Below, piece after piece: positions 1 to 6,965 of a DNA stretch of 17,990 nt. Under the pieces are notes generated by a model. The model did not search any database, was not told where the DNA came from, and saw nothing but the letters and a program-made list of their open reading frames with translations. This DNA comes from SBBG01 sp033717875 (GTDB lineage: Bacteria > Pseudomonadota > Gammaproteobacteria > Ga0077554 > Ga007554), in NCBI GenBank assembly GCA_033717875.1, contig JADDKJ010000054.1:1-17990 (forward strand). The letters run 5' to 3'. The position numbers and the translations under genes were made by a program. Position 1 is the first letter of the stretch. Every line of letters starts with the position of its first letter.

Positions 1-221
1 GGCATTTCAGTGTCGAGCGAACCAGAATATCCGGTCACCGACCCCATGAGCCACACCCCCGCCAAGGTTTATACTAACGCGCTCTAGGGCTCACCGCCAC
101 TCTGCTAAATCCGATGGTAGACCCCATTGTGCGACCCCATTGTGTTGCATTGTGCACGGAGTCGTTGATTGGCTTGCATCTAAATGCCGAGAACATGGCC
201 GATTGCCCCGTCGGCCTGCAA
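1..221. other. Left edge without a recognised gene
   Basis: I see no convincing coding frame here; the open frames lack recognisable protein features. The stretch holds three copies of the octamer GACCCCAT, at 40-47, 120-127 and 133-140. The toxin gene ends just to its right. It may be the remnant of a mobile element end, but nothing in the sequence proves this. Confidence 0.4.
120..144. repeat. 12-bp direct repeat left of the chpSB module
   Basis: GACCCCATTGTG occurs at 120-131 and again at 133-144, one base apart. The reverse complement of its core, AATGGGGTC, occurs at 963-971 on the other side of the toxin-antitoxin pair. The module is thus bracketed by inverted copies of the same motif, as if it had once lain between the ends of a mobile element. 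Confidence 0.5.
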
Positions 222-554
222 TTACTCAAAGATCGTGGCCAGTTTTGCCAGTACCTCATCCATGATAGACGTCGGCACGCTTTCCAGCTTATGGGCATGA
301 CGTGAGCCGAGATCAAGGGCGCGAGGTTGGTCACATCGAACCACACCTGTTGTGCTCGTTCCCGCTCCCATGAGCGGCACCGCAAAGCCCGCCGTGCGGG
401 CGAAGTTTCCGCCGCTGGTGATCGGTAACACTACCGGGGCTTTTGTCAGACGATTGAAGGCGGCTGGCGATACGACCAGGACGGGGCGCGTGCCTTGTTG
501 TTCATGTCCGGAAGCCGGGTCAAGCGACACCAGATAAATATCGCCGCGCTCCAT
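222..554 (-). CDS. chpB: ChpB/MazF-family endoribonuclease toxin
   Basis: This is a 110-residue toxin of the MazF/PemK fold, a family that cleaves mRNA at short sequence motifs and arrests growth when the antitoxin is lost. The N-terminal ERGDIYLVSLDPASGHEQQG (residues 2-21) and the block GGNFARTAGFAVPL (about 48-61) closely match E. coli ChpB as I remember it, so I prefer ChpB to MazF. The length is normal for the family. The ATG at 554-552 shares one base with the stop codon of the antitoxin gene upstream (TAATG), so translation is probably coupled. The frame is intact and the conserved N-terminal Arg-Gly-Asp and the Arg-Pro near residue 24 (TRPVLVV) are present, so the toxin may be active. 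Confidence 0.9.
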   Translation of the reverse strand: MERGDIYLVSLDPASGHEQQGTRPVLVVSPAAFNRLTKAPVVLPITSGGNFARTAGFAVPLMGAGTSTTGVVRCDQPRALDLGSRHAHKLESVPTSIMDEVLAKLATIFE

Positions 555-811
555 TACAGTAGCTCACTACCCACTGGCTTCGCATCGAGCCAGGCACGAT
601 CTTCGGTGGTCAGCTCCGCCGATTCGTCACATTGAGCCAGCAGATCGCCCAGGCTGTAGCGTGGGCGCGATTGTGGTTCGATCACCAGGCGGCCACCATC
701 GACGTCCACGCTAACCGTGGCGCCAGCCTGTAGATGCAATAGATCGAGGATGGCGGGTGGTACGGCCAGCATGACCGAGCCGCCGACCTTGCGGAGATTG
801 GTTGTGTGCAT
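554..811 (-). CDS. chpS: ChpS/MazE-family antitoxin
   Basis: This 85-residue antitoxin should neutralise the ChpB-like toxin encoded just downstream and repress the shared promoter. The first 50 residues form an AbrB/MazE swapped-hairpin DNA-binding domain (LRKVGGSVMLAVPPAILDLL). The C-terminal part, with RYSLGDLLAQCD near residue 50-61, resembles E. coli ChpS and is the toxin-binding tail. The frame stays open upstream to 937, but I chose the ATG at 811-809. It begins the family's usual N-terminus, and GAGGT lies seven bases before it. The stop codon overlaps the toxin start by one base, the usual antitoxin-first order. Confidence 0.9.
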   Translation of the reverse strand: MHTTNLRKVGGSVMLAVPPAILDLLHLQAGATVSVDVDGGRLVIEPQSRPRYSLGDLLAQCDESAELTTEDRAWLDAKPVGSELL

Positions 812-832
812 GATGTACACCTCACTTATTGA

Positions 833-838
833 ATTATA
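833..838 (-). promoter_or_regulatory. Putative -10 box for chpS-chpB
   Basis: On the minus strand a perfect TATAAT lies 22 bases before the chpS ATG, within an AT-rich patch (832-855) unlike the surrounding GC-rich DNA. No good -35 hexamer is visible at normal spacing, which would fit a weak or repressor-controlled promoter. The antitoxin would be expected to bind here. Confidence 0.45.
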
Positions 839-957
839 CAAAAATATAATATATTCCGCCATGCCATGCAAGCTTATTTGCCAGTACAAGTCAAGGGGCG
901 CGTATTCTTCTCCGAAGGCGCCACCTGCGACGCCCAAACCCGGCGCCTCAACTGGGC

Positions 958-988
958 GTGTAAATGGGGTCAGCCTGGTGTAAATGGG
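958..988. repeat. 11-bp direct repeat right of the chpSB module
   Basis: GTGTAAATGGG occurs at 958-968 and 978-988, with a period of 20 bases. The first copy continues as GGTC and so contains the inverse of the GACCCCAT motif at 40, 120 and 133. Multiple short repeats near an end are typical of some insertion sequences, but no transposase is present. Confidence 0.5.
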
Positions 989-1097
989 TAGAGTAGAGAA
1001 CAGGCTCTCGCCTGCCCTCCCTCATCGCTAAAAGGGCTTTGCCTCCTTAACCGAACCGCGCACGTTCAGGCTCATGTGTCATTTGGACAAGGTTTGC

Positions 1098-1128
1098 CTT
1101 TGACATCACGTACGTCAAAGCGTACCAT
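1098..1128 (+). promoter_or_regulatory. Promoter and operator of yefM-yoeB
   Basis: TTGACA (1100-1105) and TACCAT (1123-1128) are 17 bases apart, a good sigma-70-type promoter. A perfect inverted repeat, CTTTGAC (1098-1104) and GTCAAAG (1114-1120), overlaps the -35 region. ACGTACGT (1108-1115) within it is itself palindromic. YefM-type antitoxins repress their own operon at palindromes overlapping the promoter, so this is the likely operator. The start codon is 34 bases downstream. Confidence 0.6.
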
Positions 1129-1161
1129 TTCTCGAGACAGGCCCGCCGCGAGGAATATTTC

Positions 1162-1404
1162 ATGACGACGTTGACGGCCAGCGAGGCCAGAGCGAATCTG
1201 TATCGTCTGATAGACGAGGCGGCGGAGACTCATGCGCCGATTCTCATTACCAGCAAACGTTCCAATGCCGTTCTGGTCGCCGAAGAGGACTGGAATGCCA
1301 TCCAGGAGACGCTTTATCTAGTGTCGATTCCCGGCATGCGGGACTCCATCCGGGAAGGAATGGCTACGCCCGCGGAAGAATGCGCCAAGGAACTTGATTG
1401 GTGA
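1162..1404 (+). CDS. yefM: YefM/Phd-family antitoxin
   Basis: This 80-residue antitoxin of the Phd/YefM fold should bind and neutralise the YoeB toxin encoded next to it and repress the operon. The N-terminal half has the family signature: MTTLTASEARANLYRLIDEA, then PILITSKRSNAVLVAEEDWNAIQETLYL (about 26-53). The C-terminal third is the flexible toxin-binding tail, ending in ECAKELDW. GAGGA lies about ten bases upstream of the ATG. The stop TGA overlaps the next start (GTGA), so translation is coupled. The length is close to the usual 80-90 residues and the frame is intact. Confidence 0.93.
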   Translation: MTTLTASEARANLYRLIDEAAETHAPILITSKRSNAVLVAEEDWNAIQETLYLVSIPGMRDSIREGMATPAEECAKELDW

Positions 1405-1664
1405 AATGGCAGCTCGTTTATACCAAACAGGCCCAGAAAGACGCCAAAAGGCTTGCCGCTGCGGGCTTGCGGTCCAAGGCGGAGGCGCTGCTTGCGATCC
1501 TTGGCGAGAATCCCTTTCAAAATCCCCCCGCTTATGAAAAGTTAGCGGGCGATCTGGCTGGCGCTTATTCACGGCGCATCAACATCCAGCATCGCCTGGT
1601 TTATCAGGTGTTGGAGGCGGAGCATGTCGTTAAAGTGATCCGTATGTGCCCGCATTACGAATAA
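1401..1664 (+). CDS. yoeB: YoeB/Txe-family mRNA interferase toxin
   Basis: This RelE-superfamily toxin of the YoeB type cleaves mRNA on the ribosome. The sequence carries the typical WQLVYTKQAQKDAKRL start, NPFQNPPAYEKLAGDLAGAYSRRIN in the middle, and the C-terminal RMCPHYE. Glu, Arg, the final His and Tyr of the active site are all present, so the toxin looks functional. I chose the GTG at 1401, which overlaps the yefM stop and gives 87 residues. A TTG one codon upstream (1398) is the alternative. The gene ends seven bases before waaA with no terminator, so readthrough into waaA is likely. Confidence 0.92.
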   Translation: MKWQLVYTKQAQKDAKRLAAAGLRSKAEALLAILGENPFQNPPAYEKLAGDLAGAYSRRINIQHRLVYQVLEAEHVVKVIRMCPHYE

Positions 1665-1671
1665 ACCTCCT

Positions 1672-2955
1672 TTGAGACACTTATACTCCCTCATTCTCTA
1701 CCTCCTCACCCCCCTGGCGCTGCTGCGCTTGGCGTGGCGCGGTTTGCGTGCGCCGGACTACTGGCGGCGATGGCCGGAGCGGTTCGGTTTTTTTCCGGCC
1801 CCGGCGCGAGGTGGGGCGATCTGGGTGCATGCGGTGTCGGTCGGCGAGTTTCAGGCGGCGCTGCCGCTGATCAAGGCACTGATGGCGCGCTATCCTGCGG
1901 CGCCGGTGGTGGTGACGACCACCACGCCCACCGGCTCGGCGCGGGTAAAGGCGGCGCTGGGCGATGCGGTGTTCCATGTTTACGCGCCGTATGACCTGCC
2001 CGGCGCGGTGTCGCGCTTTCTCGATCGCATCCGGCCACAAGTGGCGGTGATCATGGAGACCGAGCTGTGGCCGAATCTCTTCCATGGCTGCGGGCGGCGC
2101 GGCATTCCCGTCATCCTGGCCAATGCCCGCCTTTCCGAGCGTTCGGCGGCGGGCTACCGGCGCATCGCGGGGCTGACGCGGCAGACGCTGGGTTGCCTCG
2201 CCGCCATCGCCGCGCAGAGCGAGGCCGATGCGCAGCGCCTGATTTCACTGGGGGCGGATGCGGCGCGGGTGCGTGTCACTGGCAATATCAAGTTTGACAT
2301 CGCCATCCCCGTCGGACTGCACGAGCACGCCGCCGCGCTGCGCCATGATCTAGGCGCAACGCGGCCGGTGTGGATCGCCGCCAGCACTCACGAAGGAGAG
2401 GATGAGGTGATCCTGGAGGCGCATACCTTGGTGCGCCAGCGTTTGCCTGGCGCCCTGCTGGTGCTGGCGCCGCGCCACCCCGAACGCTTCGCCAGGGTGG
2501 CGCAACTCGCCCGCAAACAGGGCTACGGCGTTGTGCTGCGCAGCGACCGGCGGCCTTGCGATCACACCACCGCGGTATTCATTGGCGACAGCATGGGTGA
2601 ATTGATGCTGTTCTACGCCGCCGCCGATACGGCCTTCGTCGGCGGCAGCCTGGTACCCACCGGCGGGCACAACATGCTGGAACCCGCCGCGCTGGGGCTG
2701 CCCGTCATCACCGGCCCGCACACCTTCAACTTCGCGCAGGTCGGCCAGATGCTCATCGACGCCGGCGCGGCGCGGCAAGTGAATAATGCGCGGGAACTTG
2801 CGGAGGTTGTCATTGATGACCTGCATGATGCAGACTTGCGGCAATCGATCGGCGAGAAGGGCAGGCAAATCGTTGCGCAGAATAAGGGGGCGTTGCGGGG
2901 GCTGGTGGAGATCATCGCCAGTTGGGTAAAGTACGACCAAAGCAGCAAGGGATGA
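1672..2955 (+). CDS. waaA: 3-deoxy-D-manno-octulosonic acid (Kdo) transferase
   Basis: WaaA moves Kdo from CMP-Kdo to lipid IVA at the cytoplasmic face of the inner membrane, an essential step of lipopolysaccharide core synthesis. At 427 residues it has normal length. The N-terminus is a membrane anchor (residues 4-20). The GT30 domain follows with HAVSVGEF (53-60), whose Glu59 corresponds to the catalytic base. Other landmarks are METELWPNL (128-136), ARLSERS (152-158), TGNIKFD (203-209), APRHPERF (266-273) and FVGGSLVPTGGHNMLEP (322-338). The start is a TTG without a clear Shine-Dalgarno. No ATG lies in frame upstream, and this start gives the usual N-terminus. With only seven bases after yoeB, translation may depend on ribosomes arriving from the toxin gene. 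Confidence 0.95.
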   Translation: MRHLYSLILYLLTPLALLRLAWRGLRAPDYWRRWPERFGFFPAPARGGAIWVHAVSVGEFQAALPLIKALMARYPAAPVVVTTTTPTGSARVKAALGDAVFHVYAPYDLPGAVSRFLDRIRPQVAVIMETELWPNLFHGCGRRGIPVILANARLSERSAAGYRRIAGLTRQTLGCLAAIAAQSEADAQRLISLGADAARVRVTGNIKFDIAIPVGLHEHAAALRHDLGATRPVWIAASTHEGEDEVILEAHTLVRQRLPGALLVLAPRHPERFARVAQLARKQGYGVVLRSDRRPCDHTTAVFIGDSMGELMLFYAAADTAFVGGSLVPTGGHNMLEPAALGLPVITGPHTFNFAQVGQMLIDAGAARQVNNARELAEVVIDDLHDADLRQSIGEKGRQIVAQNKGALRGLVEIIASWVKYDQSSKG

Positions 2956-2987
2956 TGGAATCAGGGGTCAAACGATTAGCAAACCGA

Positions 2988-3111
2988 TGTAGGGCGGGTT
3001 AGGCGCTCTGTTCAGCGTCGTAACCCACCAGCCGTGCGGCAGGCACTCAAAAAACAACTTGTGTGCTTCGCACGCTTGGCGGGTTGCGCGAAAACGCTTA
3101 CCCGCCCTACA
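2988..3111. repeat. Imperfect palindromic repeat with 12-bp inverted ends
   Basis: TGTAGGGCGGGT at 2988-2999 and its exact complement ACCCGCCCTACA at 3100-3111 form perfect terminal inverted repeats of a 124-bp unit. The interior repeats the theme with GGGTTAGGCG, GTAACCCACCA and GGCGGGTTGCG. Dispersed elements of this general type (GTAGGGYGGGTTA...TAACCCACC) are common between proteobacterial genes. It lies directly behind waaA and could fold in the RNA and slow or end transcription. No target duplication is visible. Confidence 0.6.
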
Positions 3112-3170
3112 GTTATTGCGGTGTTGGGTTTAACCTACTCTACTATTCCCTTACTTTTGGTGATAGTATC

Positions 3171-3190
3171 GCGTGATCCAACGATCACGC
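3171..3190. promoter_or_regulatory. Perfect 8-bp inverted repeat upstream of the 637-residue gene
   Basis: GCGTGATC (3171-3178) and GATCACGC (3183-3190) are exact complements around a four-base centre, CAAC. The palindrome ends 25 bases before the ATG at 3216. It could be an operator for a dimeric regulator or a hairpin in the 5' leader. Without a T-run it is not a terminator. Confidence 0.4.
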
Positions 3191-3215
3191 CAGAAATTGA
3201 CTCCAAGGACTAACC

Positions 3216-5129
3216 ATGCCACTAAAGATCGACACCTTCAGCAACATCAAGGGCGGCAACAGTTTTTACAAGGCGCTAGTTCATCCCCTCGCCGCCGAGA
3301 AGGCCAAGACGCTCATTGCGCAGGTTGCGGCGAAGGGATCTGTGGCCGTCTATGATCCGCGCGACTGCCATGCCGCCATTGCCGAGCTGTATGATCTTTC
3401 GTCGTGGCACATCGAGAATGTGTTCGTGCAGCGTGTCGAATCGCTGGGGCATAGCGTGTCGGGTTGTCCGGTGCGGCTTGTCACCGAACTCGGCGCGTGC
3501 CGCGCGGCTACGCTGTTTGTCGCCGCCTTCGACGCCGAACGCCTGGTCGCGCACATCCGCCACCTCGTTCCGGCGGGCATCGAGATCGTCACCCTCGATG
3601 CCATCCGTCTGCCGGACGCGATGCTGACCAATCCGCGCAACTATCTCGACACCCTCAATTTCGCCACCAACTTCGCCTTTTTCCGCGACGCGGGTGGTGT
3701 TCACACCACGGTCGCCTCGTGCAATTACTGGAGCGGCTATGGTGCGAAGGACACCGCGTTGTGGCTGTGCCTGTTCGACCAGCGCGGCGAGGTGCTGGTG
3801 CAATGGGAGGAGAAGCTGCCAGCCTCGGGCGCGAGCTATTGTCTCGACAGCAAGGAAGTGCGCAGCCGTTTCGGTCTGGCCGAATTCACCGGCTCGCTGT
3901 TCATGCACGTGCAACGCATCGCCGGGCATGATGTGGTGAAATACGCCGTCGATGTCTACGACGATAGCGGCGCGATGGTGTCCTGCACTCACGACGCCAA
4001 TGCCTGGCCCGCCGACTTCTATGCCGGCCTGCCCGCCCCGCGCCAGGACGAGAAGGTGATCCTGTGGATCCAGAACAGCAACCCCGCGCCCATCCCGCGT
4101 GGCGGCGTGGGGCTCAACAGGATGGGGTCGGACGATGTGCAATGGCTCGATGTCGGGATTCCGCCCTACGGCACTTATGCCCTGGACGTGGCGACGCTGC
4201 TGCCGGGCGTGCATTGGCCGGAACAGCTCGAAGTCGATGCCGGCAAACACTTCGTCCGCCCGCGCTATGAGGTCGTCCGCAAAGGCATCGCCACTCGCAT
4301 TGCCCACGCCAACGTCGAGCGCACCGATCTCGTGCCCGACGCCAGACTGCCGGAGGTAATGCCGCTGGTCGGCAAAGGCTACATCCTGCCCGCGCCGATC
4401 CTGCCCCTCGACCGCTGGCGCTCCATCGCCATGCCGACGCCGATGGCCCGTGCGCAAAACGAACTGCCGCTGGCCATGACACTGTTCGACGCCTCGGGCC
4501 AGGAAGTCACCACCTACCGTTTCGGACGCATACCGCGTCAGGAGAGCATCGCGGTGGATGTAGAAACCTTGCTGGACAAGGCGGGCGGCACGCTGGCCAG
4601 CGGTTACGGCCACGTCGCGCTGGTTTATGACCTGAGCCAGGGCGGCACCTCCGACGGCTGGCTGCACGGCCTGTTCCGTTACGAGCAGAAGAGCAACGGC
4701 CACTGCGCCGAAACCAGCTTCGGCGCGCATATCTACAACATTCCGATCACCTACAAGAACGAGCCGCAATCCTACGCCGGCGCCCCGCCGGGCTTGAGCA
4801 CCCGGCTGTTCCTGCGGCTAGGGCCTGCCCATCTCGACACCCTCTGCCACCTGGTTTACCCGGCCTCGCTGCCCTGGCATTCGCGCTCATCCACCCACCT
4901 GATCCTGCACAACCGGCTGGGCGCGGAGATCGCCACGCAACACGTCGAAATCCCCTGCAACGGCTCGCTGCTGTGGCGCTACCACGAAATGTTCGACGAG
5001 GAGACGCGCCGCCGCGCCGGCGCCGGGGCCTATGTGATGATCCGCGACACCACCTGCCGCCTGTTCGGCTATCACGGCCTGCTCAAGGGTGAGGAGGCGT
5101 TCAGCCTGGATCATATGTTCGGGTTTTGA
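3216..5129 (+). CDS. Uncharacterised 637-residue cytoplasmic protein
   Basis: I do not recognise this family. The ATG at 3216 is supported by AAGGA six bases upstream and the GC-rich codon use is typical of the window. There is no signal peptide, membrane helix or known enzyme motif. The first 120 residues look alpha/beta. The rest looks beta-rich with many aromatic residues; examples are NFAFFRDAGGVHTT (about 149-162), CNYWSGYGAKDT and WLHGLFRYEQKSNGHCAETS. Phrases such as LFDQRGEVLVQWEEKLP and TLFDASGQEVTTYRFGRIP, several hundred residues apart, look like related strands, so an internal duplication of immunoglobulin-like or jelly-roll sheets is possible. Eleven cysteines are spread through the chain. 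It is transcribed alone and converges on gspK. Similar proteins in other proteobacteria would be expected, but I cannot name one. Confidence 0.85.
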   Translation: MPLKIDTFSNIKGGNSFYKALVHPLAAEKAKTLIAQVAAKGSVAVYDPRDCHAAIAELYDLSSWHIENVFVQRVESLGHSVSGCPVRLVTELGACRAATLFVAAFDAERLVAHIRHLVPAGIEIVTLDAIRLPDAMLTNPRNYLDTLNFATNFAFFRDAGGVHTTVASCNYWSGYGAKDTALWLCLFDQRGEVLVQWEEKLPASGASYCLDSKEVRSRFGLAEFTGSLFMHVQRIAGHDVVKYAVDVYDDSGAMVSCTHDANAWPADFYAGLPAPRQDEKVILWIQNSNPAPIPRGGVGLNRMGSDDVQWLDVGIPPYGTYALDVATLLPGVHWPEQLEVDAGKHFVRPRYEVVRKGIATRIAHANVERTDLVPDARLPEVMPLVGKGYILPAPILPLDRWRSIAMPTPMARAQNELPLAMTLFDASGQEVTTYRFGRIPRQESIAVDVETLLDKAGGTLASGYGHVALVYDLSQGGTSDGWLHGLFRYEQKSNGHCAETSFGAHIYNIPITYKNEPQSYAGAPPGLSTRLFLRLGPAHLDTLCHLVYPASLPWHSRSSTHLILHNRLGAEIATQHVEIPCNGSLLWRYHEMFDEETRRRAGAGAYVMIRDTTCRLFGYHGLLKGEEAFSLDHMFGF

Positions 5130-5142
5130 CGTTGGTTAACCG

Positions 5143-5300
5143 CTAAGGAAGCGCTGATTCATTAGCACTTCCGCGCGGCACATGGAAGTGCCGCCATTTT
5201 CGATGGCGACTAGCCATCGAAAATGAAGAAAAGCAAAAATCACATTTTTGCTTTTCTTGCGCTGAGAATTCCAGGATGGAATTATTCAGCGCTTCCCTAA
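5143..5300. mobile_element. 150-bp MITE with CTAA target duplication, IS5-like
   Basis: GGAAGCGCTGA at 5147-5157 is the exact inverse of TCAGCGCTTCC at 5286-5296, and the match continues imperfectly for about six more bases. CTAA flanks both ends (5143-5146 and 5297-5300), giving a 150-bp element with a 4-bp target duplication. YTAR duplications and ends beginning GGAAG are known for the IS5 group, so an IS5-type transposase probably moved it. Three hairpins lie inside: GCACTTCC/GGAAGTGC (5165-5172/5184-5191), a 13-bp perfect stem (5195-5207/5213-5225) and a 15-bp perfect stem with a CAC loop (5226-5240/5244-5258). It encodes no protein. Its position between two convergent genes lets the hairpins act as a transcription stop in both directions. 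Confidence 0.82.
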
Positions 5301-6226
5301 TAAGCCCCCTGCCCCCGCAACACCACGCTGGCCTTGCCGTCGGTCGTGCGTGCGATCAGGCTGTAGAGCTGGGTTTGTCCGCGGCCGTATTGGGCGGCGG
5401 CGTCGAGCAGGAAATAACCGCTCGCCACAGACAACCCCGCCGCCGGGATATTGCGGCTTTTCACCATCGGGCTGTTGATGAATTGCTGAATATTGGGATA
5501 ACCCTTCAGGCCGCGATCCTGCGCCATGCCTTCGGCGTCGCTTTTGGATAGATTATCCGCCAGGGTCATCAACACTTCTGGTCTGGCGGTGTTGATATTG
5601 ATGTCGGTGCGTGTCGGCAGGGCCGTGACGAAGGGCGCGAGGCGCGTCACGATATCGGCGGTGAAGCCCTTTATCAGACGCAGCTCGCTGACGCTGGTCA
5701 GCGGGGCGTTGGCGGCGCGGTAAGGCGGGTTGCGCAGCAGGTAGTCGACGTCCTCGGCACCGTCCAGCGATATACGCTCGCTGTCGGGGTCGATCCAGTC
5801 CACCACGGCCTGCACCAGCACCGGATCGATCTGCAAGGCCCGCAGCAGGCGCTGGAAGCGCTGGATATCGGGTGTACTCAACTGGCCGCCCTGCACCAGG
5901 TTGTTGAGATTGAAGCGCGCCTGCATGTCCTCGATCCGTCCTGCGACTTTGCCGCCTTCGACATCGATCGGCGGCAGCATCGTCGCCCATGCTTCACTCA
6001 GGTTATCCGACCTGTTGTCGCGCTGATCCTGCGCCAGCACGCCCAGCGCCCATGACTCCACGCCCAGCGCAAGCAGGTAAGCCTGGTCGCTCTCCAGCAC
6101 ATTGGCGCTGCGGCGGATGTCGAGCTGCTGGCGCGAGGCCATGCTCACCGCGATCACCACCACGATGGCGGTCACCAGCAAGGCGGTGATGAGTGCGACG
6201 CCGGATTGTGATGATTTGCTGGCCAT
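5297..6226 (-). CDS. gspK: Type II secretion minor pseudopilin GspK
   Basis: GspK is the large minor pseudopilin at the tip of the type II secretion pseudopilus. The 309-residue length fits the family. The prepilin leader MASKSSQSG is followed by VALITALLV, and position +5 is Thr rather than Glu, the hallmark of GspK. FNLNNL (about 107-112), the DWIDPDSE motif and DININTARPEVL are typical of its globular domain. The frame stays open upstream to 6454, but the ATG at 6226 gives the correct leader and lies one base after the gspJ stop. The TAG stop lies within the CTAA duplicated by the MITE insertion, so the element landed on the last codon without damaging the protein. Confidence 0.93.
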   Translation of the reverse strand: MASKSSQSGVALITALLVTAIVVVIAVSMASRQQLDIRRSANVLESDQAYLLALGVESWALGVLAQDQRDNRSDNLSEAWATMLPPIDVEGGKVAGRIEDMQARFNLNNLVQGGQLSTPDIQRFQRLLRALQIDPVLVQAVVDWIDPDSERISLDGAEDVDYLLRNPPYRAANAPLTSVSELRLIKGFTADIVTRLAPFVTALPTRTDININTARPEVLMTLADNLSKSDAEGMAQDRGLKGYPNIQQFINSPMVKSRNIPAAGLSVASGYFLLDAAAQYGRGQTQLYSLIARTTDGKASVVLRGQGAY

Positions 6227-6227
6227 A

Positions 6228-6965
6228 TCACCGTGCCGCGCCTGTTTGTGACGTGGTGGATTGCCCCGCGCCAGATTGCGTTGTACCAGATTGCGTTGTA
6301 CCAGATTGCGTTGCCCCGGATTGACTGACACTGGACTGTGCCGTGGGCGCGGCGGGTGTGCCCGCGACGCGGAAGATGCGCGGCAGACGCCCCCAGCCTT
6401 CAACGTCGATGCTGACTTCGACAGCGCGGGGCAGCATGGCCTGCGAGCCGCCATCGGTGGTCGCCGGCGGCCATTGCAATTGCCACTTCATCTGCGGATC
6501 GAGAAAGCGCATCTCGACACCCTTGATGCCTTCCAGCAACACGGCCTCCTGGGGGCGCACGCCCGGCGCGCGATCGAGCATCGTCCAGCTTTGCCGTAAC
6601 AGCTTGCCGTCACGCACCAGGTAGGCGACGCGCTGGATGTTGCCGCGTGGCCGGCCAGCCGGATTGCGCCAGCCCTCGCGGCTGAATTCGAGCGTGCCGC
6701 CGTCGCGGCTTGCCGTCGCCCGCATCGCCGGCAGGGCGCCGCCAAGCTCGTCACGGGCACGCCGCGCCACGGCCTGCTCGACATCCCTTTCCATCAAGGT
6801 GAACATGGTCTGCAACTGGGCGAGGCGGGTGGCCTGCCGATCTGTGTGGTTGCGGGCATCGAGCACCGTGCGCAGACCGCCATAGACCAGCGCCGAGAGC
6901 ACCGCGAAAATCGCCAGCGCCACGACCAGCTCAATGAGGGTGAATCCGTGATCGTGCCTTTTCAC
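6228..6965 (-). CDS. gspJ: Type II secretion minor pseudopilin GspJ with a Ser/Thr/Gln/Gly tail
   Basis: GspJ joins GspI and GspK in the pseudopilus tip complex. The leader MKRHDHG precedes FTLIELVVALAIFAVLSALV, with the conserved Glu at +5. The start is a GTG at 6965 whose bases overlap the gspI stop (GTGA). Residues to about 210 look like an ordinary GspJ core. The last 35 or so residues are a low-complexity tail made from a TQSGT-like pentapeptide, encoded by a 15-bp tandem repeat. This makes the protein 245 residues, longer than many GspJ proteins. The tail should be exposed and disordered; its effect on tip assembly is unknown. Confidence 0.92.
   Translation of the reverse strand: MKRHDHGFTLIELVVALAIFAVLSALVYGGLRTVLDARNHTDRQATRLAQLQTMFTLMERDVEQAVARRARDELGGALPAMRATASRDGGTLEFSREGWRNPAGRPRGNIQRVAYLVRDGKLLRQSWTMLDRAPGVRPQEAVLLEGIKGVEMRFLDPQMKWQLQWPPATTDGGSQAMLPRAVEVSIDVEGWGRLPRIFRVAGTPAAPTAQSSVSQSGATQSGTTQSGTTQSGAGQSTTSQTGAAR
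6271..6315. repeat. 15-bp tandem repeat inside gspJ
   Basis: CCAGATTGCGTTGTA occurs at 6271-6285 and 6286-6300, and a third copy with two changed bases follows at 6301-6315. Fifteen is a multiple of three, so gain or loss of a copy changes the tail of GspJ by five residues without a frameshift. Degenerate copies extend on both sides. Confidence 0.85.

Larger units (their letters stand above)
2956..3215. other. Intergenic region after waaA
   Basis: No gene is seen here. The stretch contains the 124-bp repeat at 2988-3111 and a short palindrome at 3171-3190 just before the next gene. I could not identify a confident promoter, although a promoter for the downstream gene must lie here if that gene is expressed independently. 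Confidence 0.5.

Noticed and set aside
3276..4769. Long minus-strand open frame inside the 637-residue gene
   Set aside because: Its composition is that of a reverse-complement artefact and the plus-strand gene has the ribosome site and protein-like composition.
6271..6315. CRISPR array at the gspJ repeats
   Set aside because: The 15-bp units are directly adjacent with no spacers and lie inside a coding frame; no cas genes are present.
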